A stretch of 64,000 nucleotides of DNA from WJMB01 sp964581465. GTDB lineage: Bacteria > RBG-13-66-14. The stretch lies in contig CAZOOP010000011.1 in assembly GCA_964581465.1 (NCBI GenBank), positions 20,696-84,695 of the forward strand, in the 5' to 3' direction. Of the stretch, positions 9,077 through 17,391 are shown piece by piece. A model generated the notes under the pieces. That model saw only the letters and a program-made list of their open reading frames with translations. It did not search any database and was not told where the DNA came from. Numbering within the stretch: the first letter of the stretch is position 1; every line of letters starts with the position of its first letter. A program made the translations under genes and the position numbers.

Positions 9077-9856
9077 ATGCGCAAGTTGTTCGTCGCGATC
9101 ATGATCCTCGCCGCCGTCGCCGGCGCCACCACCCGGATGGTGATGGGCGAGGGCTTCACCAACTACACCTGAGGTTACTGTCCCTCCGCGGACGCGGCTT
9201 GGGAGCAAGCCGCCTCAGATCACCACGACTATTTCAGCCTGCTGGTCATCCACGTCGACTGGCCCGGCTCGCAGGACCCCTACTACCTCTATAACGTCGC
9301 CGATTGCGAGGCGCGGATAAACTTCTGGCCCATCAGCGGTGTGCCGGCCATCTGGATCGACGGCTACTACAAGCCCGCCGCGGTGGCGCTCAACGCCGCC
9401 ATCAACCAGCGCAAGAACAAAAACGCCCCGCTGATGATCGAGTTCACCGGCAACATCACCGGCTCCGACGGCTTCCTCGACGCCTCGATCCGCTGGACCG
9501 ACCCCTACGACGGCGACACCGACCACCTCAAGGTCTTCTTCGCCATCGCCGAAAACGACCTCAGCGCCGGCGGACGTCACTACAACTACACCATGCGGGA
9601 CCTCCTGCCCACCGGCCAGGGCCAGGTGTTCCCCTACGGTTCGCCGGGCGACCGCGAGGACTACCACATCGAGTTCGACGTCGATACGGTCTGGAAAACT
9701 GATGACCTGCTGGCCTACGTCTGGGTCCAGGATACCACCAACGACAGTGAGGGTCGCAAGGAGGTCCTGCAGATGGCCCGCGTGGATCTCGACGAATGGG
9801 AATCCCGCGTTGTCGAGACCAGTTGGGGCTCCATCAAGGCCCAGGAGCAGAACTGA
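9077..9856 (+). CDS. Exported thioredoxin-fold protein, predicted selenoprotein (UGA at codon 32)
   Basis: Predicted 259-residue exported protein read through an in-frame TGA at 9170-9172. An ATG with a GGGAGA ribosome site opens a signal peptide (MRKLFVAIMILAAVAGA). Next comes GEGFTNYT-U-GYCPSADAAW, an active-site Sec-Gly-Tyr-Cys in place of the CxxC seen in thioredoxin-like/Omp28-related proteins. The downstream frame continues the fold (VIHVDWPGSQDPYYL, SGVPAIWIDGYY, where the cis-Pro lies) and ends at an ordinary stop. A hairpin with SECIS features follows the TGA. The C-terminus carries ETSWGSIKA, shared with two other exported proteins here. A likely role is an extracytoplasmic thiol/selenol oxidoreductase. 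The alternative is a nonsense mutation or sequence error at a Cys codon. Confidence 0.8.
9170..9217 (+). promoter_or_regulatory. Candidate bacterial SECIS element
   Basis: Stem GCGGCTT / AAGCCGC (9194-9200 with 9207-9213) and apical loop GGGAGC. There are 28 nt between the UGA and the loop, and both of the first two loop bases are G. A basal pairing of UGAG with CUCA (9214-9217) can close the structure. This fits the known bacterial consensus of a small loop with an early G, 16-37 nt after UGA. Confidence 0.7.
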
Positions 9857-9896
9857 TCCGAGGTAGAAACACCCAGAACACTTGTTCGGTTTAGCA

Positions 9897-9922
9897 AGCC
9901 GAGGCCCTTGGGGGCCTCGGCT
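9897..9922. terminator. Terminator between convergent genes
   Basis: AGCCGAGGCCC and GGGCCTCGGCT form an 11-bp stem with a short loop. It lies between the stops of the selenoprotein gene (plus) and the beta-barrel gene (minus) and can serve both. Confidence 0.8.
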
Positions 9923-9957
9923 CTCAATTATCGGCTGCGCTCTGGTCTTGGAACTGG

Positions 9958-12147
9958 TTAGAACTGGATCGTATAGTCGGCCTTGAGGAAGACGCCCTGG
10001 TTGATCAGCTCGAAGTCGTCGTTTGAGTTATCGTGCCAGCGCTCGTAGGCCACATACAAAAAGCTCTCGGGGAGGAACTCCCAGCCCAGCAGGCCGCGGA
10101 AGGTGTAGACGTCGTTCTGGTCCGAGCCCTGGGTGAACAGGCGGAAGTAGAGCTCCCGGGTGAAGAGGTAATCGGCGGTGGCCTGCCAGATGTTGATTTC
10201 GTAGTCCTCGACACCCTCGTCTTCGGGGAAGGACCAGTTGTAATAATTATACTGGGCCTGGAGCCGTAGCGACGAGAAGGGGCTCACTATCAAGACGGCC
10301 GTGTCGGCGATCAGATCGCCCATGCCCATGGTGTTGTAGTCGGGCATCGTGCCGTAGAAGGCGTAGTTGGCCAGCCAGATCGGCTTGGCGTAGTCGCTTT
10401 CGAAGTTGAACTGGGCGTACCACCACCAGTCACGTTCACCGGGGTTGTAGAAGTAACTGTCGTAGCCGAGGGAACCCTGGAGGGTGAAGGCCCACATGAA
10501 GTTGGTGGTTGTTCTGAGCCGCAGATCGTACTGGCCGAAGGCTTCCTCCCAGTTCCGCTGTTGGTGAAGATTGGCCCGGCCCCAGAGGTTCAGGTTGCGC
10601 AGGAAAGAGTCTTTGAAGAGGAAGGTATACTCTGCGGAACCGACGAAGTTGCGGGTCTGCGGGATGCCCCACATGAAACCGGTCTGGCTCAGGTCGAACT
10701 GGGGCGCGCTGTCCGAGTATTCCACGTAACTCGAGAAGTTGCCCTTGCGGAAGGCCAGGCCGCTCTCGACGGCGAACTGGTCCTCGAAGTCGTTGGACGT
10801 GTCCCGGCTGTCGTAGCTGCCCACCACGGAGCCCCAGAGGTTCCAGGTGGTCTTGTCGAAGTAGAGGTCGAAGTCGGCGCCGTAGGTCGCGTAGTCGTAG
10901 GCCGACAGCATCTCGCCCCAGTCGGTTTCAACCTCCCGGGCGAACCGGCCCGTGCCTATCGCTCCCACGAAAGACCCCGGACCGACCTCGTAGGTCACCC
11001 TCCCCACGGCCCAGTCGCTCTCGGGCTCGGCGGCGAGATCGGTGACCGCTTCGCCGGTGTGGGCGTAGAAACCGCCCACGCTGAAACGGCCCAGGCGACC
11101 TGTCAGGCGCCCCCCGGCCAGGATCTGCGAGTCCTCGTAGAGGCCATCCGAGGTGAACAGGCGCTTGCCGATGCGCCGCGAGTAGAAGGGACTGTAACCG
11201 GTGAAGTTGAAGAAGGTCGAATCACGCAAGAAGAAGGGACGTGTCTCGGTGACGTAGACCGGGTCCAGACCGATCTGGTACTGGTCGGGGTCCAGGTCGA
11301 TCTCGGCGAAGTCGGGCAGCACCGTGCCGGCCAGGGTCAAGCTGCGGCCGATGTCGACGTCGAAGTCCAGACCGCCGATGCCGTTCCAGTCGTCGAGCTC
11401 GCCGTCGGCGGCCTGGGGCAGGTTGCGGTACTCGCCCTTGGCGTAGGGCACCAGGGTGACGCCGACGCCCCGGCTGATCCCTTCGATCCCGGTGAGCTCC
11501 AGGGCGTCCTCGACGTAGAACATGTTGTGGTCGTAGGGGACGCTGACGACGTAGGTCTCCTCGCTCTTGCGACGGATGACCCGTCCGGCGTTGAACAGCC
11601 AGGGCCGGCCGGTGCCCTCTTCGAACTTGAAGTTGCTGAAGGGGATCTCGAACTCGGCGATCCAGCCCTCGTCGGTGATCCGGGTGGCCACGTCCCAGTA
11701 GGCGTCGAACTGCTGGTTTCTATAGGCGGCGCGGTTGTTGTAGATGATGTCGGCCTTGCAACCGGCGGGGTTTGTGCCGAAGTAGTAGAGGGTCTGACCG
11801 GAGCCGGTGGGGTCGAACCAGATGTCGACGTTGTCATCGGCGCCCAGGGAGGTGTCCCGGCGGCGCAGGTTGCTTACGATGCCCGCAGGGTCGGAGTCCA
11901 GGCACTCCACCCCGACGTAGATCGCGTACTCGGTGTAGCCCAGGTAGAGCCGGGTGTGCTCCGTCGAGGGCTCGCCCGGGTTAGGATCGCGCTGGATGTA
12001 ACCTTCCCAGGGGACGGCGTTTGCCCAGCAGGGCTCATCCAGCACACCGTCGAGCTCCGGGGCGCAGTCCAGGCGGGGGACCCGGTAGCTTTCCGCCTGA
12101 ACGGCGGCGGCCAGCAGGACGAGAGAGAGAACGAGCGTTTTACGCAT
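9958..12147 (-). CDS. CBM9-like domain plus outer-membrane beta-barrel (DUF5916-type) protein
   Basis: Exported protein of 729 residues. The start chosen is the ATG that opens a signal peptide (MRKTLVLSLVLLAAAVQA) and has AAGGA 8 nt upstream. The longer frame adds 54 residues without signal character. Residues about 20-200 look like the CBM9-type sugar-binding fold found at the front of this family (LDGVLDEPCW, FDPTGSGQTLYYFGTNP, EFEIPFSNFKF). After a link with PDFAEIDLDPDQYQIG come about 400 residues of alternating aromatic strands ending in Phe (ADYTIQF), typical of an outer-membrane barrel. A role in binding or uptake of glycans or other polymers is inferred. It supports a diderm cell envelope. 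Confidence 0.85.
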   Translation of the reverse strand: MRKTLVLSLVLLAAAVQAESYRVPRLDCAPELDGVLDEPCWANAVPWEGYIQRDPNPGEPSTEHTRLYLGYTEYAIYVGVECLDSDPAGIVSNLRRRDTSLGADDNVDIWFDPTGSGQTLYYFGTNPAGCKADIIYNNRAAYRNQQFDAYWDVATRITDEGWIAEFEIPFSNFKFEEGTGRPWLFNAGRVIRRKSEETYVVSVPYDHNMFYVEDALELTGIEGISRGVGVTLVPYAKGEYRNLPQAADGELDDWNGIGGLDFDVDIGRSLTLAGTVLPDFAEIDLDPDQYQIGLDPVYVTETRPFFLRDSTFFNFTGYSPFYSRRIGKRLFTSDGLYEDSQILAGGRLTGRLGRFSVGGFYAHTGEAVTDLAAEPESDWAVGRVTYEVGPGSFVGAIGTGRFAREVETDWGEMLSAYDYATYGADFDLYFDKTTWNLWGSVVGSYDSRDTSNDFEDQFAVESGLAFRKGNFSSYVEYSDSAPQFDLSQTGFMWGIPQTRNFVGSAEYTFLFKDSFLRNLNLWGRANLHQQRNWEEAFGQYDLRLRTTTNFMWAFTLQGSLGYDSYFYNPGERDWWWYAQFNFESDYAKPIWLANYAFYGTMPDYNTMGMGDLIADTAVLIVSPFSSLRLQAQYNYYNWSFPEDEGVEDYEINIWQATADYLFTRELYFRLFTQGSDQNDVYTFRGLLGWEFLPESFLYVAYERWHDNSNDDFELINQGVFLKADYTIQF

Positions 12148-13106
12148 CTGGTGAGTCCTTATCCATGCGGTGAAGGGGTAATGATAACAAAGCTTGAAAA
12201 GCAGGAGTTCCTTCCGTGTTCTCTCTGTAAGATACATGCCACCTGAATGGGGTTTCACAAAACCACAACGTCCCTCTCGCTCCGTTATCTCGCTGAAACA
12301 GACCACCAAGCGAGGGGCGTCGACTGGGGGAGACGCCGGCCGGAAAATTATGCTCCATCAAGCGGCGGGACCAATAGCCATAACCGTCGCAGCCCCTCTC
12401 CGCGTTATCTTCCTGTTACATTTTCGTGTGATAATTCCCTAGGCAATAGGGGCTTGGTTGGGAACGGCGTTTTCGATCCCCTCGAACGCGCTGGGCGCGG
12501 CACCGGGAGGATAAGCGACTCCTCCCGCTGACCGGCATGGCAAGACGGCAGACTGATTACTCGGAAAAGTCAATCCAGCGGGTGAGTGTCAGATAGACCC
12601 GCATTATTACAGCGATAGTTTATTGACAAGGTAGACCTTTTTCTATAATATAAAATAGGTACATCACAGAAGATAAACAACATATTCGCAACACAGGAAA
12701 GCCACCTTGAGAATGGTGCTTGGAGATTAGCCGCAGCGAGGGGTCAACCAGCGAAGGCGGATAACGGACGAAGCTTCTAAAGCGGGCAATGGAGCGTCGT
12801 CAGCAGGTCCACACTCACAGCCTGGTCGAACCCTGAATGAAACCAACAGCCTCCGGCTTCCAGCGGAACTAAATGCAAGCCTAGGTATATCGCCACCAAG
12901 CAGCGGGATGAGAGTGGCGACGAGTGTGAACTATAAAGCAATGAATGAAGTCTATAAGCTGGATGAGTCGGTTCCGGCGCGAGTGAAATTCTCTTTTAAT
13001 AAGTGAACTAAGCACTTTTCTAGCGGACTTTTAATCACACCACTTGATCTTCCTTGGTCGGTGAGGTTGTCCGCTCAAACCACGAACCCTTGCTCAGGAG
13101 CTACAG
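12148..13106. other. Long intergenic stretch with an isolated promoter-like site
   Basis: No convincing protein frame in about 960 bp. A plus-strand TTGACA (12623-12628) and TATAAT (12644-12649) are 15 bp apart in an AT-rich patch. Whatever starts there would run some 450 nt before the next gene, so a long leader or an untranslated RNA is possible. Confidence 0.35.
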
Positions 13107-13658
13107 ATGACCAAACACGCTATTCTGTTCACCATCGTACTGCTGGCGCTTACCGCTTCGGCGACCGTCATCGAGGTCGACACCTCCAGCGCCACCCCCA
13201 CCGCCTGGAGCGTTTTAAGCGGCTATCCCGCTTCCAACTCACTGGACGGCGACTTCGGCTCCTTCTGGAGCAACGATCGCAACTCCCATCCCACCACCGA
13301 CGGCGCCGGCGACTGGTTCCAGGTCGATTGGCCCGCCGATGTCGAGGTCGGCTACATCCGGACCGAGGGTCGCAGTTATCAGAGCGGCTACTACAGCATC
13401 CCCCAGGACGTCCGGCTGCACTTCTCCGACGGCAGCACCCTGGACTTCAGCTTCTCCGACACCACCGCCGACCACTGGGTCCAGGAGTATGACTTCTACG
13501 CCGACCAGAAGACCACGGACTTCGTCAAGATCGAGTTCCTGACCTATTACCACCATGTTTGGGAGTTCGTCCAGTACTACGAGGTCGACTTCTACTACGA
13601 CGACGACTACCAGGCCGTGCGGGAAGCCTCCTGGGGCGCCATCAAGGCCCTGGACTAG
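13107..13658 (+). CDS. Exported discoidin (F5/8 type C)-like protein with the SWGxIKA tail
   Basis: 183 residues. Ribosome site AGGAG 6 nt before ATG. Signal peptide MTKHAILFTIVLLALTASA, then one jelly-roll-like domain with discoidin features: SLDGDFGSFWSNDRN near the start, DWFQVDW and VGYIRTEGR strands, and a final YYEVDFYY strand. Such domains bind glycans or lipids on surfaces. The C-terminus reads REASWGAIKALD, matching the ends of the two predicted selenoproteins. A strong terminator follows, so the gene is likely monocistronic. The ligand is unknown. Confidence 0.85.
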   Translation: MTKHAILFTIVLLALTASATVIEVDTSSATPTAWSVLSGYPASNSLDGDFGSFWSNDRNSHPTTDGAGDWFQVDWPADVEVGYIRTEGRSYQSGYYSIPQDVRLHFSDGSTLDFSFSDTTADHWVQEYDFYADQKTTDFVKIEFLTYYHHVWEFVQYYEVDFYYDDDYQAVREASWGAIKALD

Positions 13659-13683
13659 GCTCTCCGCGGCAAGCATGCTTTTA

Positions 13684-13705
13684 ACGGCCGGGGCAACCCG
13701 GCCGT
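13684..13705 (+). terminator. Terminator after the discoidin-like gene
   Basis: ACGGCCGGG-GCAA-CCCGGCCGT hairpin with a GNRA-type loop, followed by a modest T-rich stretch. It lies about 25 nt after the stop. Confidence 0.85.
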
Positions 13706-13873
13706 AGTCTTTGCCATAAACGTCGCGTTCTCGCGAAACCAAGCGGTGTTTCGTAGTGGACCACCCGGCGCGGAACAGAATACTTGCCTTTCAACCTATT
13801 GGTTTCGTTTGATAACGGCAGTCGCACCGTCACCACGGCCCTTTCGAGGTAGTTAGCTCAATTCGTAATCATG

Positions 13874-13903
13874 AAGAACGGCGGACCCGGGTCCGCCGTT
13901 CTT
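13874..13903. terminator. Perfect palindrome terminator
   Basis: AAGAACGGCGGACCC followed directly by its complement. It lies 20 nt beyond the stop of the small His/Cys-rich gene (minus). Confidence 0.8.
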
Positions 13904-13923
13904 GCTCGTTTTCTCCCGGATGA

Positions 13924-14121
13924 CTAATCCTCGTGTTTGGCGATGGCCTCCTCGACGCCGGCGAGTTCCTTCTCCAGTTCGCCCTTGTAGTGCTTTAGCA
14001 TTTCGAGTTTTTCGGCCTGGGAGCGGAAGCGCCGCGTGACGCAGGGTCCAGTGCCATGGTGTTCTTGAGGGTGGCAGCCGGAACGGCAGTGGTGCGGATG
14101 GTTGAGATGGTGATGGAACAT
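13924..14121 (-). CDS. Small His/Cys-rich protein with a C-terminal coiled coil (DUF5320-like)
   Basis: 65 residues. The first 30 are packed with His and Cys (HHHLNHPHHCRSGCHPQEHH), suggesting metal binding. The rest is a charged helix (QAEKLEMLKHYKGELEKELAGVEEAI) typical of the DUF5320-type small proteins that neighbour ArsR/MarR regulators. The start has GGAG/GAGAACCG upstream. The gene lies 122 nt downstream of an ArsR-type regulator on the same strand. The gap contains a 23-bp site resembling the regulator's own operator, so co-regulation is likely. A role in metal or redox sensing or chaperoning is inferred. Confidence 0.75.
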   Translation of the reverse strand: MFHHHLNHPHHCRSGCHPQEHHGTGPCVTRRFRSQAEKLEMLKHYKGELEKELAGVEEAIAKHED

Positions 14122-14135
14122 CGGTTCTCCTTTGG

Positions 14136-14167
14136 GGTTGGTGGGTTGGTGGGTTGGTGGGTTGGTG
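14136..14167. repeat. Four tandem 8-bp GGTTGGTG units
   Basis: Four exact copies of GGTTGGTG lie between the ArsR gene and the small His/Cys gene. The G-runs could form a two-tier quadruplex on the plus strand (template for neither transcript's coding sense). It sits in the leader of the small gene. Confidence 0.9.
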
Positions 14168-14191
14168 AATGTCGTGGGGGTCTGTAAACTA

Positions 14192-14214
14192 AAGTATTTT
14201 CGTAACTGCTTAAT
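14192..14214 (-). promoter_or_regulatory. Second putative ArsR operator, upstream of the small His/Cys gene
   Basis: 17 of 23 positions match the site overlapping the arsR promoter (shared core AAGTATTT, GxAAC, CT.AAT, same spacing). It lies just after the arsR stop and ahead of the small gene, as expected for a separately controlled promoter. Confidence 0.5.
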
Positions 14215-14243
14215 ATTTGGTTAAAAAAATGGAGCCGTAAACA

Positions 14244-14654
14244 TCAGCTGTTGTCAACGTTTGTTTCCAGTTCCGCGATCCGCTGCTCAAGGCGGGACAG
14301 CATCTGTTTGAGTTTATCGCGATGGCGGCGCAGGTGTTCGAGGTCCATCCGGGCGGGGTCGAGGCCGTGGAAGCTATCGACGCCGCAGGCCTCGCCCAGG
14401 GAGCGCAGGCAGACGTTGAGGCTGCGATGGTTGACGTGGTATGGCACGTGGTAGCCGTCGCGTTGGCCCTCCACCAGACCGGCCTGTCGCAGCACCCTGA
14501 GATGCTGGGAGACCGCCGCCGTGGAGATGCCCAGGGCCTTGCCCAGCTTTACCGCCCCCAGCGGGCCGTGATGGTGCAGGATCCGCAGGATGGCCATCCG
14601 GGTGCGACCGCCTAAAACCTTGAACATCTCGTCTGGATCAAGCTCACGATGCAT
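14244..14654 (-). CDS. ArsR-family winged-helix transcriptional regulator
   Basis: 136 residues. The N-terminal winged helix runs from about residue 8 to 85, with DEMFKVLGGRTRMAILRIL, recognition helix ISTAAVSQHLRVLRQAGLV and wing GQRDGYHVPYHV. A C-terminal helix (HRDKLKQMLSRLEQRIAELE) probably mediates dimer contacts. The Cys residues (CLRSLGEAC) might sense metal or redox state, but no classical ELCVCD motif is present. A consensus promoter with an overlapping imperfect palindrome immediately precedes the gene, so autorepression is likely. The small His/Cys-rich protein gene follows on the same strand and is the obvious partner. Confidence 0.9.
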   Translation of the reverse strand: MHRELDPDEMFKVLGGRTRMAILRILHHHGPLGAVKLGKALGISTAAVSQHLRVLRQAGLVEGQRDGYHVPYHVNHRSLNVCLRSLGEACGVDSFHGLDPARMDLEHLRRHRDKLKQMLSRLEQRIAELETNVDNS

Positions 14655-14666
14655 GGATGACCTTTC

Positions 14667-14716
14667 AAGTATTTAAGCAACGCCTAAATTATAGCCTGTA
14701 TTGGAAAGGTTGTCAA
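14667..14716 (-). promoter_or_regulatory. Perfect sigma-70 promoter with overlapping operator (arsR)
   Basis: On the minus strand TTGACA (14711-14716), a 17-bp spacer and TATAAT (14688-14693) match the consensus exactly. An imperfect palindrome, ATTTAAGC-AAC-GCCTAAAT (14671-14689), overlaps the -10 box and start point 17 nt before the ATG. This is the placement expected for repression by the encoded ArsR protein. Confidence 0.8.
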
Positions 14717-14949
14717 GGTGATCACGCCGCTCCCCAAGTTCTGTCGCTCGGGGTTGGAATCGGGATTCACCTTGCTTGTCTTAGCGCGGACGAGCCGGTA
14801 TCGGAACCGGCGCGTCAATATCGCCGCTGTGCGCGGCTATCCGCGATGGTTTTTCGCCGGACCGCACAAAGATAACGCTCCGGCGTAGAACTCTTGTTAC
14901 GAAGAGCATCCGGCGACACGCATCTCCGGCTAGTCTGCTTCGAGGCTTC
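14717..14949. other. Spacer upstream of the arsR promoter
   Basis: No gene seen between the arsR promoter and the stop of the S9 peptidase gene. Confidence 0.4.
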
Positions 14950-16875
14950 CTACTCCTCGCGGCCGCCCAGGTGCTCGGCCAGGAAGGGCTCGACCTTCGA
15001 ATAGAAGTCCAGGCGGTTCTCCGGCCGGGCGAAGCCGTGGCCCTCGTTCTCGTAGACGTAGTACTCGTGGGGTATCCCGGCTTGCTCGAGGGCCGCGGTG
15101 ATCTGCTCGCCCTCGGAGAGCTTGACCCGGGGGTCGTTGGCGCCGTAGGCCAGGATCAACGGGGTGCGGATCCGCTCGGCGTAGTTGAGCGGGCTGCGCT
15201 CGGCGATCATCTCGCCCTCGGTCTCCGGATCGCCGATCATCCGGTAGAGCCGCTTGATCTCGGGCTTCCAGTAGGGCGGGATGGTCTCGATGAGCGTCTT
15301 GAGGTTCGACGGTCCGACGATGGAGACGGCGCAGCGGTAGTAGCGGTGCTCGTCGGCGGAGGCGTCGTCGACGTCGGGGCGCTCGGCTGTTTCGGTGAAG
15401 CTCACCCCGGCCAGCGCGGCGTAGCCGCCGTAGCTGCCGCCCATGATGCACAGCCGCTCGGGATCGGCGTAGCCCTCGGCGACGGCCCAGTTGCAGGCGT
15501 CGGTGAGGTCGTGCTGCATCTTGCGGCCCCACTCCTTGTCTCCGGCCAGCAGGTGGTCGCGACCGTAGCCCTGGCTGCCGCGGTAGTTGACCTGCAGCAC
15601 CGCGTAGCCGCGATTGGCCAGCCACTGCACCGTGGGATGCGCCCCCCAGATGTCGCGAACCTGGGGTCCGCCGTGAACCAGCAGGACTAACGGCAAGTTC
15701 TCGGCTTCGACGCCCGGGGGCAGAGTAAGATATCCCGGGATGCGGCGGCCGTCACGGGCGGTGTACTCCACGGCCCTCATCGGCGCCAGCTCGTACTCGT
15801 CGAGCTCGGGCTTGACGGTGAAGAGCAGTTCGGGCTCCCCACCGCGGGTGTAGCTGTAGTAGGCCGTGCTGCGGTGGGGACGGTTGACGGCCAGCAACCA
15901 GCGGGCGTTGTCCCGGCTCTGGTCGACGATCTGATACCAGCCGTCGGAGAAGCGCTCGTTCAAACGCTCCAGGTCCGCCTCGACATCCTCGGCCAGGGGC
16001 CGCCACTCGTGCTTGACCCGGTTGACGATCACCGCCAGGGGGCGGCGGGTGGCCGGCTCGCGCAGCAGGTTGCGCCCCACCATCCGGCTGTGCAGATCGT
16101 ACTCCTCGTCGACGACCAGGGTTTCGCTTTTCCCGGTCTCGGGGTCGAAGCGCACCAGGCGCTGGGTGTCGCCGCCCCGGGGATCGGCGATCAACACCCG
16201 ACGATCGTCGGCGTCGAAGCCGATGACGGCGGCGTGGGCGTCCTGGTGCTCCCAACGATCGACCACACGCCAGTCGTCCTCGGGAGTCTTGCGGTAGAGC
16301 AGCTCGCGGCCGGCCTCCGGGGTGGCCCTCAGCGCCAGGCGCACCTCGAGGTCGCCGTCGGCGATGAACTCGGCCACGTCGCCTGGGTTCTCGGCCGTCT
16401 GGACCAGCTCGCCGCTCTCCACATTCAGCCGGAAGGCGTCGAAGAGGGCCGGGTCGCGCCGGTTGAGCCAGACGAAGAGCTCGTCGGGGCGCTTCAGGCT
16501 GCTTGCGGCGGGCACCGCCTTGACGCCCTCGAAGGGGGTCAGGTCGACGGCCTCGCCGTCGGGGTTCCGCGGATCTATCCGGTAGAGATGGTGGTTCTCG
16601 TCGCCGTCGGAGTCCTGGAGGTAGATGATCCAGCGGCCGTTCTCGGCCCAGAAGTGGCGCATGATGCCCCGGCCGGTGTCCGCCGTCAGCGGGCGTTCCT
16701 CGCCGCTGGCAAGATCGAGCAGCCAGATGTTGAGCACGCCGTCGCGGGGGGCGATGTAGCTCAGTAGTTCGCCGTCCGGGGAGAGGCGTGGTTGCATCTT
16801 CTCCGGATTACCGAAGAGGACGGACTTGGGGATCAGGGGGACCGACATCGTATTGCTTTGATTGGACTTAGACAT
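14950..16875 (-). CDS. S9 family prolyl oligopeptidase/acylaminoacyl peptidase, cytosolic paralogue
   Basis: Serine peptidase of 641 residues. The start chosen (MSKSNQSN) has AGGA 7 nt upstream, and the longer frame adds 33 residues without similarity to the paralogue. The N-terminal half is a beta-propeller (PRLSPDGELLSYI, DGDENHHLYRID). The C-terminal alpha/beta-hydrolase holds the nucleophile in GGSYGGYAAL, the acid in YGANDPRVKLSEG and the His in NEGHGFARPENR. It has no signal peptide, unlike the adjacent paralogue upstream, which is about 45-50% similar by eye. It probably degrades peptides in the cytosol. The 516-bp gap to the paralogue argues against one tight operon. Confidence 0.93.
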   Translation of the reverse strand: MSKSNQSNTMSVPLIPKSVLFGNPEKMQPRLSPDGELLSYIAPRDGVLNIWLLDLASGEERPLTADTGRGIMRHFWAENGRWIIYLQDSDGDENHHLYRIDPRNPDGEAVDLTPFEGVKAVPAASSLKRPDELFVWLNRRDPALFDAFRLNVESGELVQTAENPGDVAEFIADGDLEVRLALRATPEAGRELLYRKTPEDDWRVVDRWEHQDAHAAVIGFDADDRRVLIADPRGGDTQRLVRFDPETGKSETLVVDEEYDLHSRMVGRNLLREPATRRPLAVIVNRVKHEWRPLAEDVEADLERLNERFSDGWYQIVDQSRDNARWLLAVNRPHRSTAYYSYTRGGEPELLFTVKPELDEYELAPMRAVEYTARDGRRIPGYLTLPPGVEAENLPLVLLVHGGPQVRDIWGAHPTVQWLANRGYAVLQVNYRGSQGYGRDHLLAGDKEWGRKMQHDLTDACNWAVAEGYADPERLCIMGGSYGGYAALAGVSFTETAERPDVDDASADEHRYYRCAVSIVGPSNLKTLIETIPPYWKPEIKRLYRMIGDPETEGEMIAERSPLNYAERIRTPLILAYGANDPRVKLSEGEQITAALEQAGIPHEYYVYENEGHGFARPENRLDFYSKVEPFLAEHLGGREE

Positions 16876-17391
16876 CACGTTTTCCTTTTTTCTGATGGTT
16901 CGTGCAATCCAGCTCTCCAGCACGTCTAGGTTACTCCCCCCAAAGGTCGTTTGGCAAGACGAAGGCGCTAGCATTGGCTCGACTGCAAGGCGAAGTCGTC
17001 AACCACCGCAGGTGTTGATCGTTGACAGAACAAAAGGCCAAGGGGCTGAGGAAAGGTATAAGATAGCCAATGCTCTTTGTACCAGCAGGTCTTATCACAG
17101 CTCGCAGATACCGGCCACAACCGGTCCCGGGTCAGTTGGTTACTGTATACGATAAAAACCACGGTTTTCCAATCAGCTTGCCGTATTGTTTCCAGATGAT
17201 CCAGTAAAGGCGCAAACCGCTCCCGGCCGCCCCTTACTGCTCACATCGATACAGCAGCTTTGCGGTAGCCTGACTAGATCGCTCTCCACATATATCGGCG
17301 CTTGGACAGACGGGTTCTGGATTGAAGCTATGCGGGCCGACCTTAAGGTCGACCCCTACATAGTTCCAATCATGGATAATCGATCGGGAGC
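16876..17391. other. Spacer between S9 peptidase paralogues
   Basis: No convincing frame, hairpin terminator or RNA gene seen. Confidence 0.4.

Noticed and set aside
14136..14167. CRISPR-like array
   Set aside because: The 8-bp units have no spacers. Likewise the 11-bp array at 54.2 kb has none, and no cas genes are present.
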